Assembly: GCF_030656875.1 (NCBI RefSeq)
Contig: NZ_CP130943.1
Location: 2,108,001-2,172,000, forward strand
DNA from: Prescottella sp. R16
Lineage (GTDB): Bacteria; Actinomycetota; Actinomycetes; Mycobacteriales; Mycobacteriaceae
Reading direction: 5' to 3'
DNA: 64,000 nt
Positions within the stretch are counted from its first letter, which is position 1, and each line of letters starts with the position of its first letter. A program made the position numbers and the translations under genes. The notes under the pieces are model-generated. The model made no database searches, was not told where the DNA came from, and saw nothing but the letters and a program-made list of their open reading frames with translations. This document shows positions 30,047-38,905 of this stretch, piece by piece.

Positions 30047-30532
30047 GTGCGACTCGAGCAGATGTACCAGGAAGTGATCCTGGACCACTACAAGCACCCG
30101 CACGGCCGTGGGCTGCGGGATCCGTTCGGCGCCGAGGTGCATCACGTCAACCCGACATGCGGCGACGAGATCACGCTGCGGGCCGCGCTCACCGAAGGCG
30201 CGGACGGGCGGCTCGTGGTCTCCGACGTCTCGTACGACGGTCAGGGCTGCTCGATCAGTCAGGCGTCGACATCGGTGCTGTTCGATCAGATCGTCGGTAT
30301 GCCGCTAGACGAGGCCCTCGCGGCCGTCGACGCGTTCAACGAGATGATCACCAGCCGCGGCACCGTCGAGGGCGACGAGGACGTCCTCGGTGACGGCATC
30401 GCGTTCAGCGGGGTGTCGAAGTACCCGGCGCGCGTGAAGTGCGCACTACTGGGATGGATGGCGTTCAAGGACGCCGTCGTGCAGATCCTGGACGACAACG
30501 AACTGGCTCGAACCGGAGGACAGGCATCATGA
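30047..30532 (+). CDS. sufU: SUF sulfur-transfer protein SufU
   Basis: A 161-residue zinc protein that takes sulfur from SufS. The four metal ligands are visible as C38 and D40 (PTCGD), C68 (GQGCSI) and C132 (RVKCALL), with the roughly 20-residue insertion between the second and third that marks SufU rather than IscU. GTG 30047 has GGAGGG 8 bases upstream. Its stop overlaps the next ATG (ATGA). Confidence 0.95.
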   Translation: MRLEQMYQEVILDHYKHPHGRGLRDPFGAEVHHVNPTCGDEITLRAALTEGADGRLVVSDVSYDGQGCSISQASTSVLFDQIVGMPLDEALAAVDAFNEMITSRGTVEGDEDVLGDGIAFSGVSKYPARVKCALLGWMAFKDAVVQILDDNELARTGGQAS

Positions 30533-30927
30533 CGGATACCCAGGCCGAGCAGGCCGGCACCGAGCCCACCGCCGAGGTGGGGGAGTACGGCGCGACGCTC
30601 ACCCCGGAGCGTCTCGACGAGCTCGAGGAGGCGATGCGTGACGTCGTCGACCCCGAACTCGGCATCAACGTCGTCGATCTCGGACTGGTCTACGACTTCA
30701 AGGAGATCGACGAGAACGGCATCGACGTCGTGCAACTCGACATGACGCTCACCTCGGCGGCGTGCCCGCTGACCGACGTCATCGAGGAGCAGTCGAAGCG
30801 GGCGCTGGTGAACGGGAGCCTGTGCGACGAGCTGCGCATCAACTGGGTGTGGATGCCGCCGTGGGGTCCGGACAAGATCACCGACGACGGACGCGAGCAG
30901 CTGCGTGCCCTCGGGTTCACCGTCTAG
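30529..30927 (+). CDS. sufT: SufT / MIP18-family (DUF59) Fe-S maturation protein
   Basis: A 132-residue protein of the DUF59/MIP18 family involved in Fe-S cluster delivery. The family core runs DPELGINVVDLGLVYD and SAACPLTD, with the reactive cysteine in the latter; the C-terminus keeps the WVWMPPW segment. It ends the conserved suf block (Rv1466 position). Its ATG overlaps the sufU stop and its tail overlaps the next gene by 23 bp. Confidence 0.92.
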   Translation: MTDTQAEQAGTEPTAEVGEYGATLTPERLDELEEAMRDVVDPELGINVVDLGLVYDFKEIDENGIDVVQLDMTLTSAACPLTDVIEEQSKRALVNGSLCDELRINWVWMPPWGPDKITDDGREQLRALGFTV

Positions 30928-31399
30928 GTCCCTGACCTATCCGGAGGTCGGGGCCACGGCCGGCGCACTGCCGGCCGGCTACCGGCACATCCGGGAATCA
31001 CTGTGCATCGGACGCGGTGAGGACACGTTCCTCGCCGCGTCCGACGCGTTGATGCGCTGGGACGTGCACCGGCGGGCGGGGCTGCGGGTGGAGGCGCCGG
31101 GGCCGGCCGCGGTCGGCACCGAGGTGGTGCTGCGCTGGTGCGGGTTCCGGATCCCGTGCCGCGTCGTCCACACGATCGACGAACCGGGCCGACGCGGCTT
31201 CGCGTACGGCACCCTGCCCGGACATCCGGAATCGGGGGAGGAACGGTTCTGTGTGGAGCACCGCCCCGACGGTTCCGTGCATGCCGTGATCACCGCGTTC
31301 TCGCGGCCGGGACGCTGGTTCACCCGGATCGGGGACCCCGTCGCGCGGCGGGTGCAGCAGCATATGACGGCGCGGTACCTGCGGGCGATGGCCGGGTGA
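30905..31399 (+). CDS. DUF1990 family protein
   Basis: A 164-residue DUF1990 protein (SRPBCC-like beta fold), recognised by LTYPEVGAT near the start, the LPAGYRHIRESLCIG block and a late R-W-F-T-RIGDPVARR segment. The start is uncertain: GTG 30905 lies inside sufT, and no start codon occurs between it and the LTYPEVG motif, so the overlap is probably real. Function unknown; it is co-oriented with the suf genes but not part of their mycobacterial block. Confidence 0.8.
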   Translation: MPSGSPSRSLTYPEVGATAGALPAGYRHIRESLCIGRGEDTFLAASDALMRWDVHRRAGLRVEAPGPAAVGTEVVLRWCGFRIPCRVVHTIDEPGRRGFAYGTLPGHPESGEERFCVEHRPDGSVHAVITAFSRPGRWFTRIGDPVARRVQQHMTARYLRAMAG

Positions 31400-31403
31400 C
31401 GGG

Positions 31404-32246
31404 TCACGCGTGCCTGCGCCGCGCCGACCCCTTCTTCGAGGGAACCGATGCGGGGTGGCTCTTCCTCTCGGCCTCGTCGAGGCTGCGTTGCAGGGCGGCG
31501 ACCAGATCGACGACGTCGGCGTCCTCCGCGGCCCGGGCGCGTTCGGCGGCGGGAATGACCTTCTCCCCGCCGTGCGCGAGGGTGTCGTCGATCAGTTGAC
31601 GGAGTTCGATCTGGTAGTCGTCGGTGAATTCGGAGGGGACGAAGTCGTCGGCCATGTTCTCGACGAGGCTGCTCGCCATCGTCAGTTCCTGCGGCCGGGG
31701 CGCGGAGGCGGCATCGAGGGCGGGGAAGTCGACGGCCCGCACCTCGTCGGGCCACAGCAGTGTCTGGAGGACCAGGACGCCGCCACGTTCCCGCAGTGCG
31801 GCCAGTCGCGTCTTCTGTCGGAGGGTGAAGTGCACGAGCGCGGTGCGTTCGGTCTTCGCGAGCGTCCTCGCCAGCAGCACATAGGCTTTCGGTGAGGTCG
31901 AGTCGGGCTCGAGGTAGTAGCTCTTCTCGAACAGGATCGGATCGATCTGGTCGCCGGGCACGAACTGCAGGACCGGGATCTCGTGGCTCTCGGCGGCGGG
32001 CAGCTTCTCGAAGTCGTCGTCGGTGAGGACCACTCGGTCGCCGTCCTCCGAGTCGTAGGCCTTCTCGATGTCGGTGTACCGGACCGTCTCCCCGCATTCG
32101 CTGCACACCCGGGTGTAGCGGATCCGTCCACCGTCCCGGGCGTGGACCTGGTGGAAGTGGATGTCGTGGTCCTCGGTGGCCGAGTAGATCTTGACCGGCA
32201 CGTTGACCAGCCCGAATGCGATGGATCCCTTCCAGATGGAACGCAT
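31404..32246 (-). CDS. ku: Non-homologous end-joining protein Ku
   Basis: A 280-residue bacterial Ku that forms a homodimeric ring on DNA ends and recruits LigD. It begins MRSIWKGSIAFGLVNVPVK and carries the CSECGETVRYTDIEK and conserved Ku core; the C-terminal tail (KSHPASVPSKKGSARRRHA) is basic as in LigD-interacting forms. ATG 32246 is chosen for this N-terminus rather than upstream starts. No ligD lies beside it in this window. It converges on the DUF1990 gene with a 4-bp gap. Confidence 0.95.
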   Translation of the reverse strand: MRSIWKGSIAFGLVNVPVKIYSATEDHDIHFHQVHARDGGRIRYTRVCSECGETVRYTDIEKAYDSEDGDRVVLTDDDFEKLPAAESHEIPVLQFVPGDQIDPILFEKSYYLEPDSTSPKAYVLLARTLAKTERTALVHFTLRQKTRLAALRERGGVLVLQTLLWPDEVRAVDFPALDAASAPRPQELTMASSLVENMADDFVPSEFTDDYQIELRQLIDDTLAHGGEKVIPAAERARAAEDADVVDLVAALQRSLDEAERKSHPASVPSKKGSARRRHA

Positions 32247-32419
32247 GTCTCCACTATCGTCCCGATCGGTCGGGAGTGTGGGCAGCGGAGATCGTTCCGA
32301 GACGTTCCGGTGTCCGGCAGGTGACCTCGGCGTGCCTGCGGCGAACACCGCGCCAATACCGAAACAACACTTGCTACAAGGCCTTCTCGATTGGTCCAGA
32401 CCGATTCACGCTGGTGTCC

Positions 32420-33418
32420 GTGATCAAGAACAACACCCCCAAGGCCCTGTCCCTCCTGCTCGCCGCGGGCGCCCTCACCGCCGGTGTCGCCACCGCCTCC
32501 GCCGGTATTGCCGGCGCCGCCCCCGGCTCGTCGGCCCCCGACGGCTCCGGCATCACCAAGACCGTCGTCATCGGCCTCGACGGCACGATGCTCGACCAGG
32601 TCGAGGCCGCAGACGCCCCCAATCTGCACCGGCTGATCGCCGAGGGAACCAGCGGCCAGTCGTCGATCCTCGGCCACCCGACGATCTCCGGCCCGTCGTG
32701 GTCGACGATCCTCACCGGCGTGTGGCACACCAAGCACGGCGTCGTCGACAACACGTTCACGGGATCGAACTACGAGCAGTACCCGTCGGCGTTCACCCGC
32801 ATCGAGACGGCGAAGCCGGAGATGCGCACCGCCGCCATCTCCACGTGGGGTGGCATCGCCACGATCGCCGGATCCGGCACCCCGAAGGCCGACGTTGTCG
32901 TCACCACCCCCGGCGCCGGCAGCGGAGCCGCCACCGATGCCGCTACCGCCGACGCCGTCGTGAACGAAATCGCTTCGAACGGGCCGGAATTCGTGTTCAC
33001 CCAGCTCGACCAGGTCGACGGCGCCGGTCACTCGTCGGGCACCGCCGGCTCCGAGTACCGGCCGTCGCTCGAACGCGTCGACGTCGAGGTCGGCAAGATC
33101 GTCGACGCCGTCGACGCCCGCAGCAAGGCCACCGGCGAGAAGTGGACGATCCTCGTCACCTCCGACCACGGCCACAAGCCGAACGGCGGACACGGCGGCC
33201 AGAGCGAGGCCGAAGGCGTCACGTTCGTGATCGCCCGCGGCGCCGGCTACCAGGCGGGTGTCGTCGACGACACGCTCACCATCGCCGACATCACCCCCAC
33301 CGTTCTCGACAACCTGGGCCTGGACCAGCCCGCCGACCTCGACGGCACCCCGATCGAGAAGGGCGCGCCGACCGCGACCGGATCGCTGGGGCTCCTGACC
33401 GGCTCGCTCGGCAACTGA
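32420..33418 (+). CDS. Secreted alkaline phosphatase-family phosphodiesterase/pyrophosphatase
   Basis: A 332-residue exported hydrolase. The signal peptide runs from IKNNTPKALS through a hydrophobic core to AGA/APG. Metal and nucleophile motifs are VIGLDGTM, the SGPSWSTILTGVWHTKHG nucleophile block, LDQVDGAGHSSG and TSDHGH, fitting type I phosphodiesterases acting on nucleotides or phosphonate/phosphodiesters. Starts at GTG 32420 or 32414; no ribosome site distinguishes them. It diverges from ku. Substrate unknown. Confidence 0.88.
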   Translation: MIKNNTPKALSLLLAAGALTAGVATASAGIAGAAPGSSAPDGSGITKTVVIGLDGTMLDQVEAADAPNLHRLIAEGTSGQSSILGHPTISGPSWSTILTGVWHTKHGVVDNTFTGSNYEQYPSAFTRIETAKPEMRTAAISTWGGIATIAGSGTPKADVVVTTPGAGSGAATDAATADAVVNEIASNGPEFVFTQLDQVDGAGHSSGTAGSEYRPSLERVDVEVGKIVDAVDARSKATGEKWTILVTSDHGHKPNGGHGGQSEAEGVTFVIARGAGYQAGVVDDTLTIADITPTVLDNLGLDQPADLDGTPIEKGAPTATGSLGLLTGSLGN

Positions 33419-33428
33419 GGTAGCGACG

Positions 33429-34550
33429 TCACGCCCGCCGGGCACCGGCTCGCGCCAGTGTCCGGCGGGTCCCCGGCTCCGCGGCCCGGAACAGCGACCA
33501 CATCGCGGCCGTCGTGCCGAGAACGTCGGTACGCCCGGACAGGTAGGCGCGTTGCCGGGCGATCGGCAGCGCGAAGAACGCGTCGAAGAACCCGGCCGTG
33601 GCCGACGGCTCGAGATCCAGCAGCGCGGACAGGCCGATGTCCCGCAGGCGCCGCACCGTGCGGGCGTGCCACGGCCACAACGCCTTCGACGGATCGTGTC
33701 CCCGCGCGAGAGACTCGACGACGGTGTCGACCGCAGCCAGCGACGCCGCGACGCTGTAGCCGGTGCCGGGATGGACCAGGCCCGCCCGAGCCCCGAACGC
33801 GGGCACCGACGTCGACTCGCGCGGCGCCTGCACCGGGAACCGGACCCGTTCCACCTCGACGTTCGCCGGGAGTTCCACGCCGCGGGCGGCGAGCCGGGCA
33901 TCGAGACGCCGACGTAGTTCGCCGAGGGGCAGGCCCGGACTGCCGACGAGGCAGGTCTCCTCGAGCAGCACCGTGTCCTCGCCGAGCGGCACCGCGTACA
34001 GGAACGACGGCGGATCGTCGGGGCCGGTGCCGTTGTCGGGCCGCCAGTCCATGAACCAGCCGTCACCGCCACCGAGCGCGGGTGCCGCCACCACCGCCGG
34101 CACCACCACCCCGAACGCCGTCTGTTCCGCGAGCGTCGGATCCGGTTGCAGCCCACGGGCATCGATCACGCGGTGGGCGTCGACGCGGGTGCCGTCGCGC
34201 AGCGTCACCGACCACGGGGTGAGGGCGTCCGAGAAACCGGTCACCACCCGGACACCGGTGAGATCGAGACGCCGGTGCAGCGCGACGTTGTCGAGGACGC
34301 CGTACGTGCGGTCGAGGATCCGCTCGCGGATGCCGTGCACGCGGGGTCGGGGGAGCCGGGCACGCCAGACATCGCAGTCGCCGAGCCAGCCGGGGATCTC
34401 GTCCACCCACGCGGCATACGTGGCCTGCCACGGACGATCCGGATGCGGATCGACCGCGACCACGTCGAGTCCCCGGACGGCGGCACGATGCGCGAGGGCG
34501 CGGCCGGCGGGACCGAGGCCGACGACCGCGAGATCCGGGACGGCGTTCAG
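33429..34550 (-). CDS. Lycopene cyclase family protein, apparently CTG-started
   Basis: A 373-residue FAD-dependent lycopene beta-cyclase-type enzyme of carotenoid synthesis. Reading from CTG 34550 gives the dinucleotide-binding motif DLAVVGLGPAGRALAHRA followed by DPHPDRPWQATYAAWVDE. The first ATG/GTG/TTG in frame (GTG 34463) would delete that motif, and no such start exists between the motif and the preceding in-frame region. The CTG overlaps the SDR stop as CTGA, matching the coupling elsewhere. No other crt genes lie beside it. The enzyme family is clear; the start is unusual, and a sequencing or frameshift explanation cannot be excluded. Confidence 0.8.
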   Translation of the reverse strand: MNAVPDLAVVGLGPAGRALAHRAAVRGLDVVAVDPHPDRPWQATYAAWVDEIPGWLGDCDVWRARLPRPRVHGIRERILDRTYGVLDNVALHRRLDLTGVRVVTGFSDALTPWSVTLRDGTRVDAHRVIDARGLQPDPTLAEQTAFGVVVPAVVAAPALGGGDGWFMDWRPDNGTGPDDPPSFLYAVPLGEDTVLLEETCLVGSPGLPLGELRRRLDARLAARGVELPANVEVERVRFPVQAPRESTSVPAFGARAGLVHPGTGYSVAASLAAVDTVVESLARGHDPSKALWPWHARTVRRLRDIGLSALLDLEPSATAGFFDAFFALPIARQRAYLSGRTDVLGTTAAMWSLFRAAEPGTRRTLARAGARRA

Positions 34551-35317
34551 AGCGACCCCGTCGCGAGCAGGCCGCCGTCGACGCGCACCGTCTCCCCGGT
34601 GATCCAGGAGGCGGCGTCGGAGACGAGGAAACCGACGAGCCGGGCGACGTCCTCGGGGCTGCCGAAACGCTGCATCGGATACATGCTCGACACCTGATCC
34701 TCACCGGCCGCGACGAGAGCGGCCGCGAACTTCGTCTTCACCACACCCGGTGCGACGGCGTTGACCCGGATCCCCGGACCCAGCTGCCACGCCAGTTCCT
34801 CGGTGAGCCGGATCAGGGCCGCCTTCGACGCCCCGTACGCGGCGATCACCCCCGACGACCGGATACCCGCGACGCTCGCGAGGTTGACGACTGCACCGCC
34901 GTGCTCGCTCATCCACACCCGGTACGCCTCCTGCACGAACCCGAGGGCGGCGACGACGTTGACGTCGAAGATCTTGCGGACCGCATCGAGGTCGGCGTCC
35001 ATCAGCGCCCCGAAGACGGGGTTGATGCCGGTGTTGTTGATCAGGACGTCGAGGGACCCGAACTCAGCGACCGCGCGGGCGACGGCGTCGTGGCGGTGCT
35101 CACGGTCACCGGAGTTCCCGGGAACGGCGAGGACCCGCCCGTCGTGCCCGAGGCCGCGCAGCCGGGCCGCGGCCTCCTCGAGTGGATCCGGTTTGCGGGC
35201 GGTGACGACGACGTTCGCGCCGCGCCCCAGGAGTTCGGCCGCAATCGCCTCACCGATACCACGGCTCGCGCCGGTGACGAGCGCGGTGCGTCCCTGCAGG
35301 TCCTTCTCGCGTGTCAT
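34547..35317 (-). CDS. Short-chain dehydrogenase/reductase
   Basis: A 256-residue classical SDR: cofactor motif TGASRGIGEAI near the start, the NNTGINP strand, catalytic S-Y-K in LASVAGIRSSG and YGASKAAL, and the C-terminal GGLLATGSL. NADP preference is likely from the Arg in VVTARKPD. ATG 35317 is chosen. Its stop overlaps the CTG of the cyclase gene, so the two are one unit; substrate is unknown. Confidence 0.88.
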   Translation of the reverse strand: MTREKDLQGRTALVTGASRGIGEAIAAELLGRGANVVVTARKPDPLEEAAARLRGLGHDGRVLAVPGNSGDREHRHDAVARAVAEFGSLDVLINNTGINPVFGALMDADLDAVRKIFDVNVVAALGFVQEAYRVWMSEHGGAVVNLASVAGIRSSGVIAAYGASKAALIRLTEELAWQLGPGIRVNAVAPGVVKTKFAAALVAAGEDQVSSMYPMQRFGSPEDVARLVGFLVSDAASWITGETVRVDGGLLATGSL

Positions 35318-35438
35318 GGATCCGGACGGTAGTGCACGCCACGGGGTCGGGGAGTGGCGACAGGCCGGGCTACCGGTAAAATCGGTGGTTCTTGTGCCCG
35401 GCGTCGCCGGGACGATCCCCGCTCTCGAGGAGTTCTTG

Positions 35439-37070
<1,632 letters not shown>

Positions 37071-37085
37071 GCGGCTGCGTCGCTT

Positions 37086-37125
37086 GTGCGCCTTTTCGGT
37101 GGTGGCTATCACCGAAAAGGCGCAC
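37086..37125. terminator. 16-bp perfect hairpin after the ABC-F gene
   Basis: The arms gtgcgccttttcggtg (37086-37101) and its exact complement (37110-37125) enclose an 8-base loop. It starts 15 bp after the ABC-F stop. It may be the terminator of that gene, but since the HTH gene begins 63 bp later it could also be an operator or attenuator for that gene. The A/T core inside an otherwise GC-rich stem is unusual for a plain terminator. Confidence 0.7.
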
Positions 37126-37188
37126 GAGCACTGCAGGTGCTCTAGCCTGGGTGGAACGGAGACTCGTTCAGCCGACCGGAGGTCCGTC

Positions 37189-37413
37189 ATGGCGGAGAGC
37201 ACGGGAATCTCACGCGGTGCCCGCGTCACAGGGGAGTCGCGCGACAGGTTACGCGACGAACTCAAGGCCGAATACGAGGCGGGAAAGAGTATCCGCAGCC
37301 TCGCCGAAAAAACCGGCCGCTCCTACGGTTTCGTTCACAACGTTCTCGTCGAAGCCGACGTGACGCTGCGACGCCGGGGCGGGCCGAACCGGCGCAAGAA
37401 GGTCGAGCACTAG
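37189..37413 (+). CDS. Small helix-turn-helix protein (Rv1473A type)
   Basis: A 74-residue basic protein with one HTH (about 33-58: SIRSLAEKTGRSYGFVHNVLVEADV) and a Lys/Arg-rich tail (RRRGGPNRRKKVEH). It resembles the small putative regulator Rv1473A, which in M. tuberculosis sits directly before acnR. A GGAGG site lies 6 bases before ATG 37189. It probably binds DNA; the target is unknown. It marks the left edge of the interposed block described below. Confidence 0.85.
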   Translation: MAESTGISRGARVTGESRDRLRDELKAEYEAGKSIRSLAEKTGRSYGFVHNVLVEADVTLRRRGGPNRRKKVEH

Positions 37414-37584
37414 CAACGGCGGCGGGAGTGCGGTCCGCGCCGCGTCCCATCACCGGATCGAAATGGGCAGTGGGAGGCACGGCGGGTTCGCCTGTGCACA
37501 CTCGGATCCAGCGGCGAGGTGGTTGCGGCACCGAGCGCGGTGCAGGGAGTCGTAGCGCGGAATTCGGCGAGGTACCTTGGCGTG

Positions 37585-37920
37585 ATGACTGGGGGAATAC
37601 TCGCCGGTTCCGGCCTTAGCGATTGCGTACAGAGTGGTGCCGACGATTGTCTGCCCGGGTTCGGGGCGTTCCTGATACTTTTCGGGGCCGGTGTCGTGGG
37701 CGTCGTTGTGGTGACCGTGTGGCTGAGCATGGCGACAGTGGCGAGTATCGATATTGTCCGGTCCGATGGGGAAGCGTCGCGGAAGATGCTGTGGTCGGTC
37801 GCGGTGTGGGGGCTACCGATCGTCGGAGTGCTGCTCTGGAGGTGGCGCGACAAGCAGTGCTCGAACTCTGCGAGTCGACTGAGCCTGGTCAGTCCTGAAG
37901 GTCCACCCCGAGATCTGTGA
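37585..37920 (+). CDS. Small two-segment membrane protein, PLDc_N-like
   Basis: A 111-residue protein with hydrophobic segments at about 25-51 (FLILFGAGVVGVVVVTVWLS) and 68-84 (WSVAVWGLPIVGVLLWRW). The second, with the WGLPIVG and WRW pattern, resembles the phospholipase_D N-terminal (PLDc_N) membrane unit. Start ATG 37585 (GTG 37582 is possible). Its 3' end overlaps the tail of the convergent gene by 32 bp. Not part of the mycobacterial order. Function unknown. Confidence 0.6.
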   Translation: MTGGILAGSGLSDCVQSGADDCLPGFGAFLILFGAGVVGVVVVTVWLSMATVASIDIVRSDGEASRKMLWSVAVWGLPIVGVLLWRWRDKQCSNSASRLSLVSPEGPPRDL

Positions 37921-38905
37921 GGATTTTCCGGACTTCGGTGGCATCGTGCCGGACGGTCCACACCGCGTTGTCTGGTGGTCCGGCCAGGACGATCAGCGCT
38001 CGGGTCTCTGCGTGCGGAAGCCGATTGTGAAGACGCAGTTGTCTGCCGTCCGGCGTATAGGTCCATCGGGCAACTGTCGGATTGCGGTGGATCCGATCGA
38101 ACCCGAACATCAACCGCCGGATATCGCGGCGATCGCACGACCGGTACTCGATCGCTGCACCGGCCTGTACGACGGCGAAGTTGTAGTCGGCCGACCCGTC
38201 GAGATGTCGGCGGCGAACGAGATAGGTGCCGTCGAGGAGGTTGTTGCGAGTGACCCATCGCTTGTCCTGGACGGTGCCGGGTGAGGAGTGATCCGGGGCG
38301 TAGTACTGCTCGGTGACGGCGGGATCGTACGGGATGTCGACGACCAGCGCATCTCGAACGGTGCCGTGAGTCCATTCGACCAGAGGCTGCCGCGGCCTCC
38401 GGAGCCAGTCGTCGAAGTCGATTGTCGGGAACCTGTAGTCCCCAGAGGAGTCTTCGCCTATCAGTCGGCGGACCGGACCTGCCACGTTTATCAATGCCCG
38501 CGTGCGTCCGTCGAGATGACGCAACGGGATGCCGCTGACCAGCAGACCATCGGGCCTGCCCTGCTGGCGGACCACCGTTCCACCGACGGATAGCCATTGG
38601 TCGCGTCCGACTCGGGCGACGTCCCCGACCGCTGACAGCATGCTCAGGCGCAGCCGAAGTGTTCTACGGAGGGTAGCGTCGTCGACGTCGTCGAAGAACA
38701 TCTGTGAATCCATCGCGCGGTCCAGCAGCGTTCGGGTGGAGACGGGAACCTCACCCCGCGTCGAGGCCCACGCCACGGCACGTAGTGCTTCGTATGTGAG
38801 TTCCTCGTTACCCGCGTGCTCGGGTAGGGCGAGACTCTCCCGTAATCTGCTGCTCGCTTCCAGTGCGCTGATCCGTTCGAGACGCAGTGGACCGTCGTCG
38901 ATCAT
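37889..38905 (-). CDS. Island protein 3: winged-helix-like protein of unknown family
   Basis: A 338-residue soluble protein, third gene of the leftward operon. ATG 38905 is chosen because it overlaps the previous stop (ATGA); the frame open upstream shows no protein-like composition. The N-terminal ~110 residues are helical and winged-helix-like (TYEALRAVAWASTRGEVPVSTRTLL, then ATLRRTLRLRLSMLSAVGDVARVG-QWLSVGG). The C-terminal ~150 are strand-rich with a basic patch (YLVRRRHLDG, CDRRDIRRLMFGFDRIHR). No catalytic motif or named domain is recognised. Linkage ties it to the AAA-like protein. Confidence 0.75.
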   Translation of the reverse strand: MIDDGPLRLERISALEASSRLRESLALPEHAGNEELTYEALRAVAWASTRGEVPVSTRTLLDRAMDSQMFFDDVDDATLRRTLRLRLSMLSAVGDVARVGRDQWLSVGGTVVRQQGRPDGLLVSGIPLRHLDGRTRALINVAGPVRRLIGEDSSGDYRFPTIDFDDWLRRPRQPLVEWTHGTVRDALVVDIPYDPAVTEQYYAPDHSSPGTVQDKRWVTRNNLLDGTYLVRRRHLDGSADYNFAVVQAGAAIEYRSCDRRDIRRLMFGFDRIHRNPTVARWTYTPDGRQLRLHNRLPHAETRALIVLAGPPDNAVWTVRHDATEVRKILTDLGVDLQD

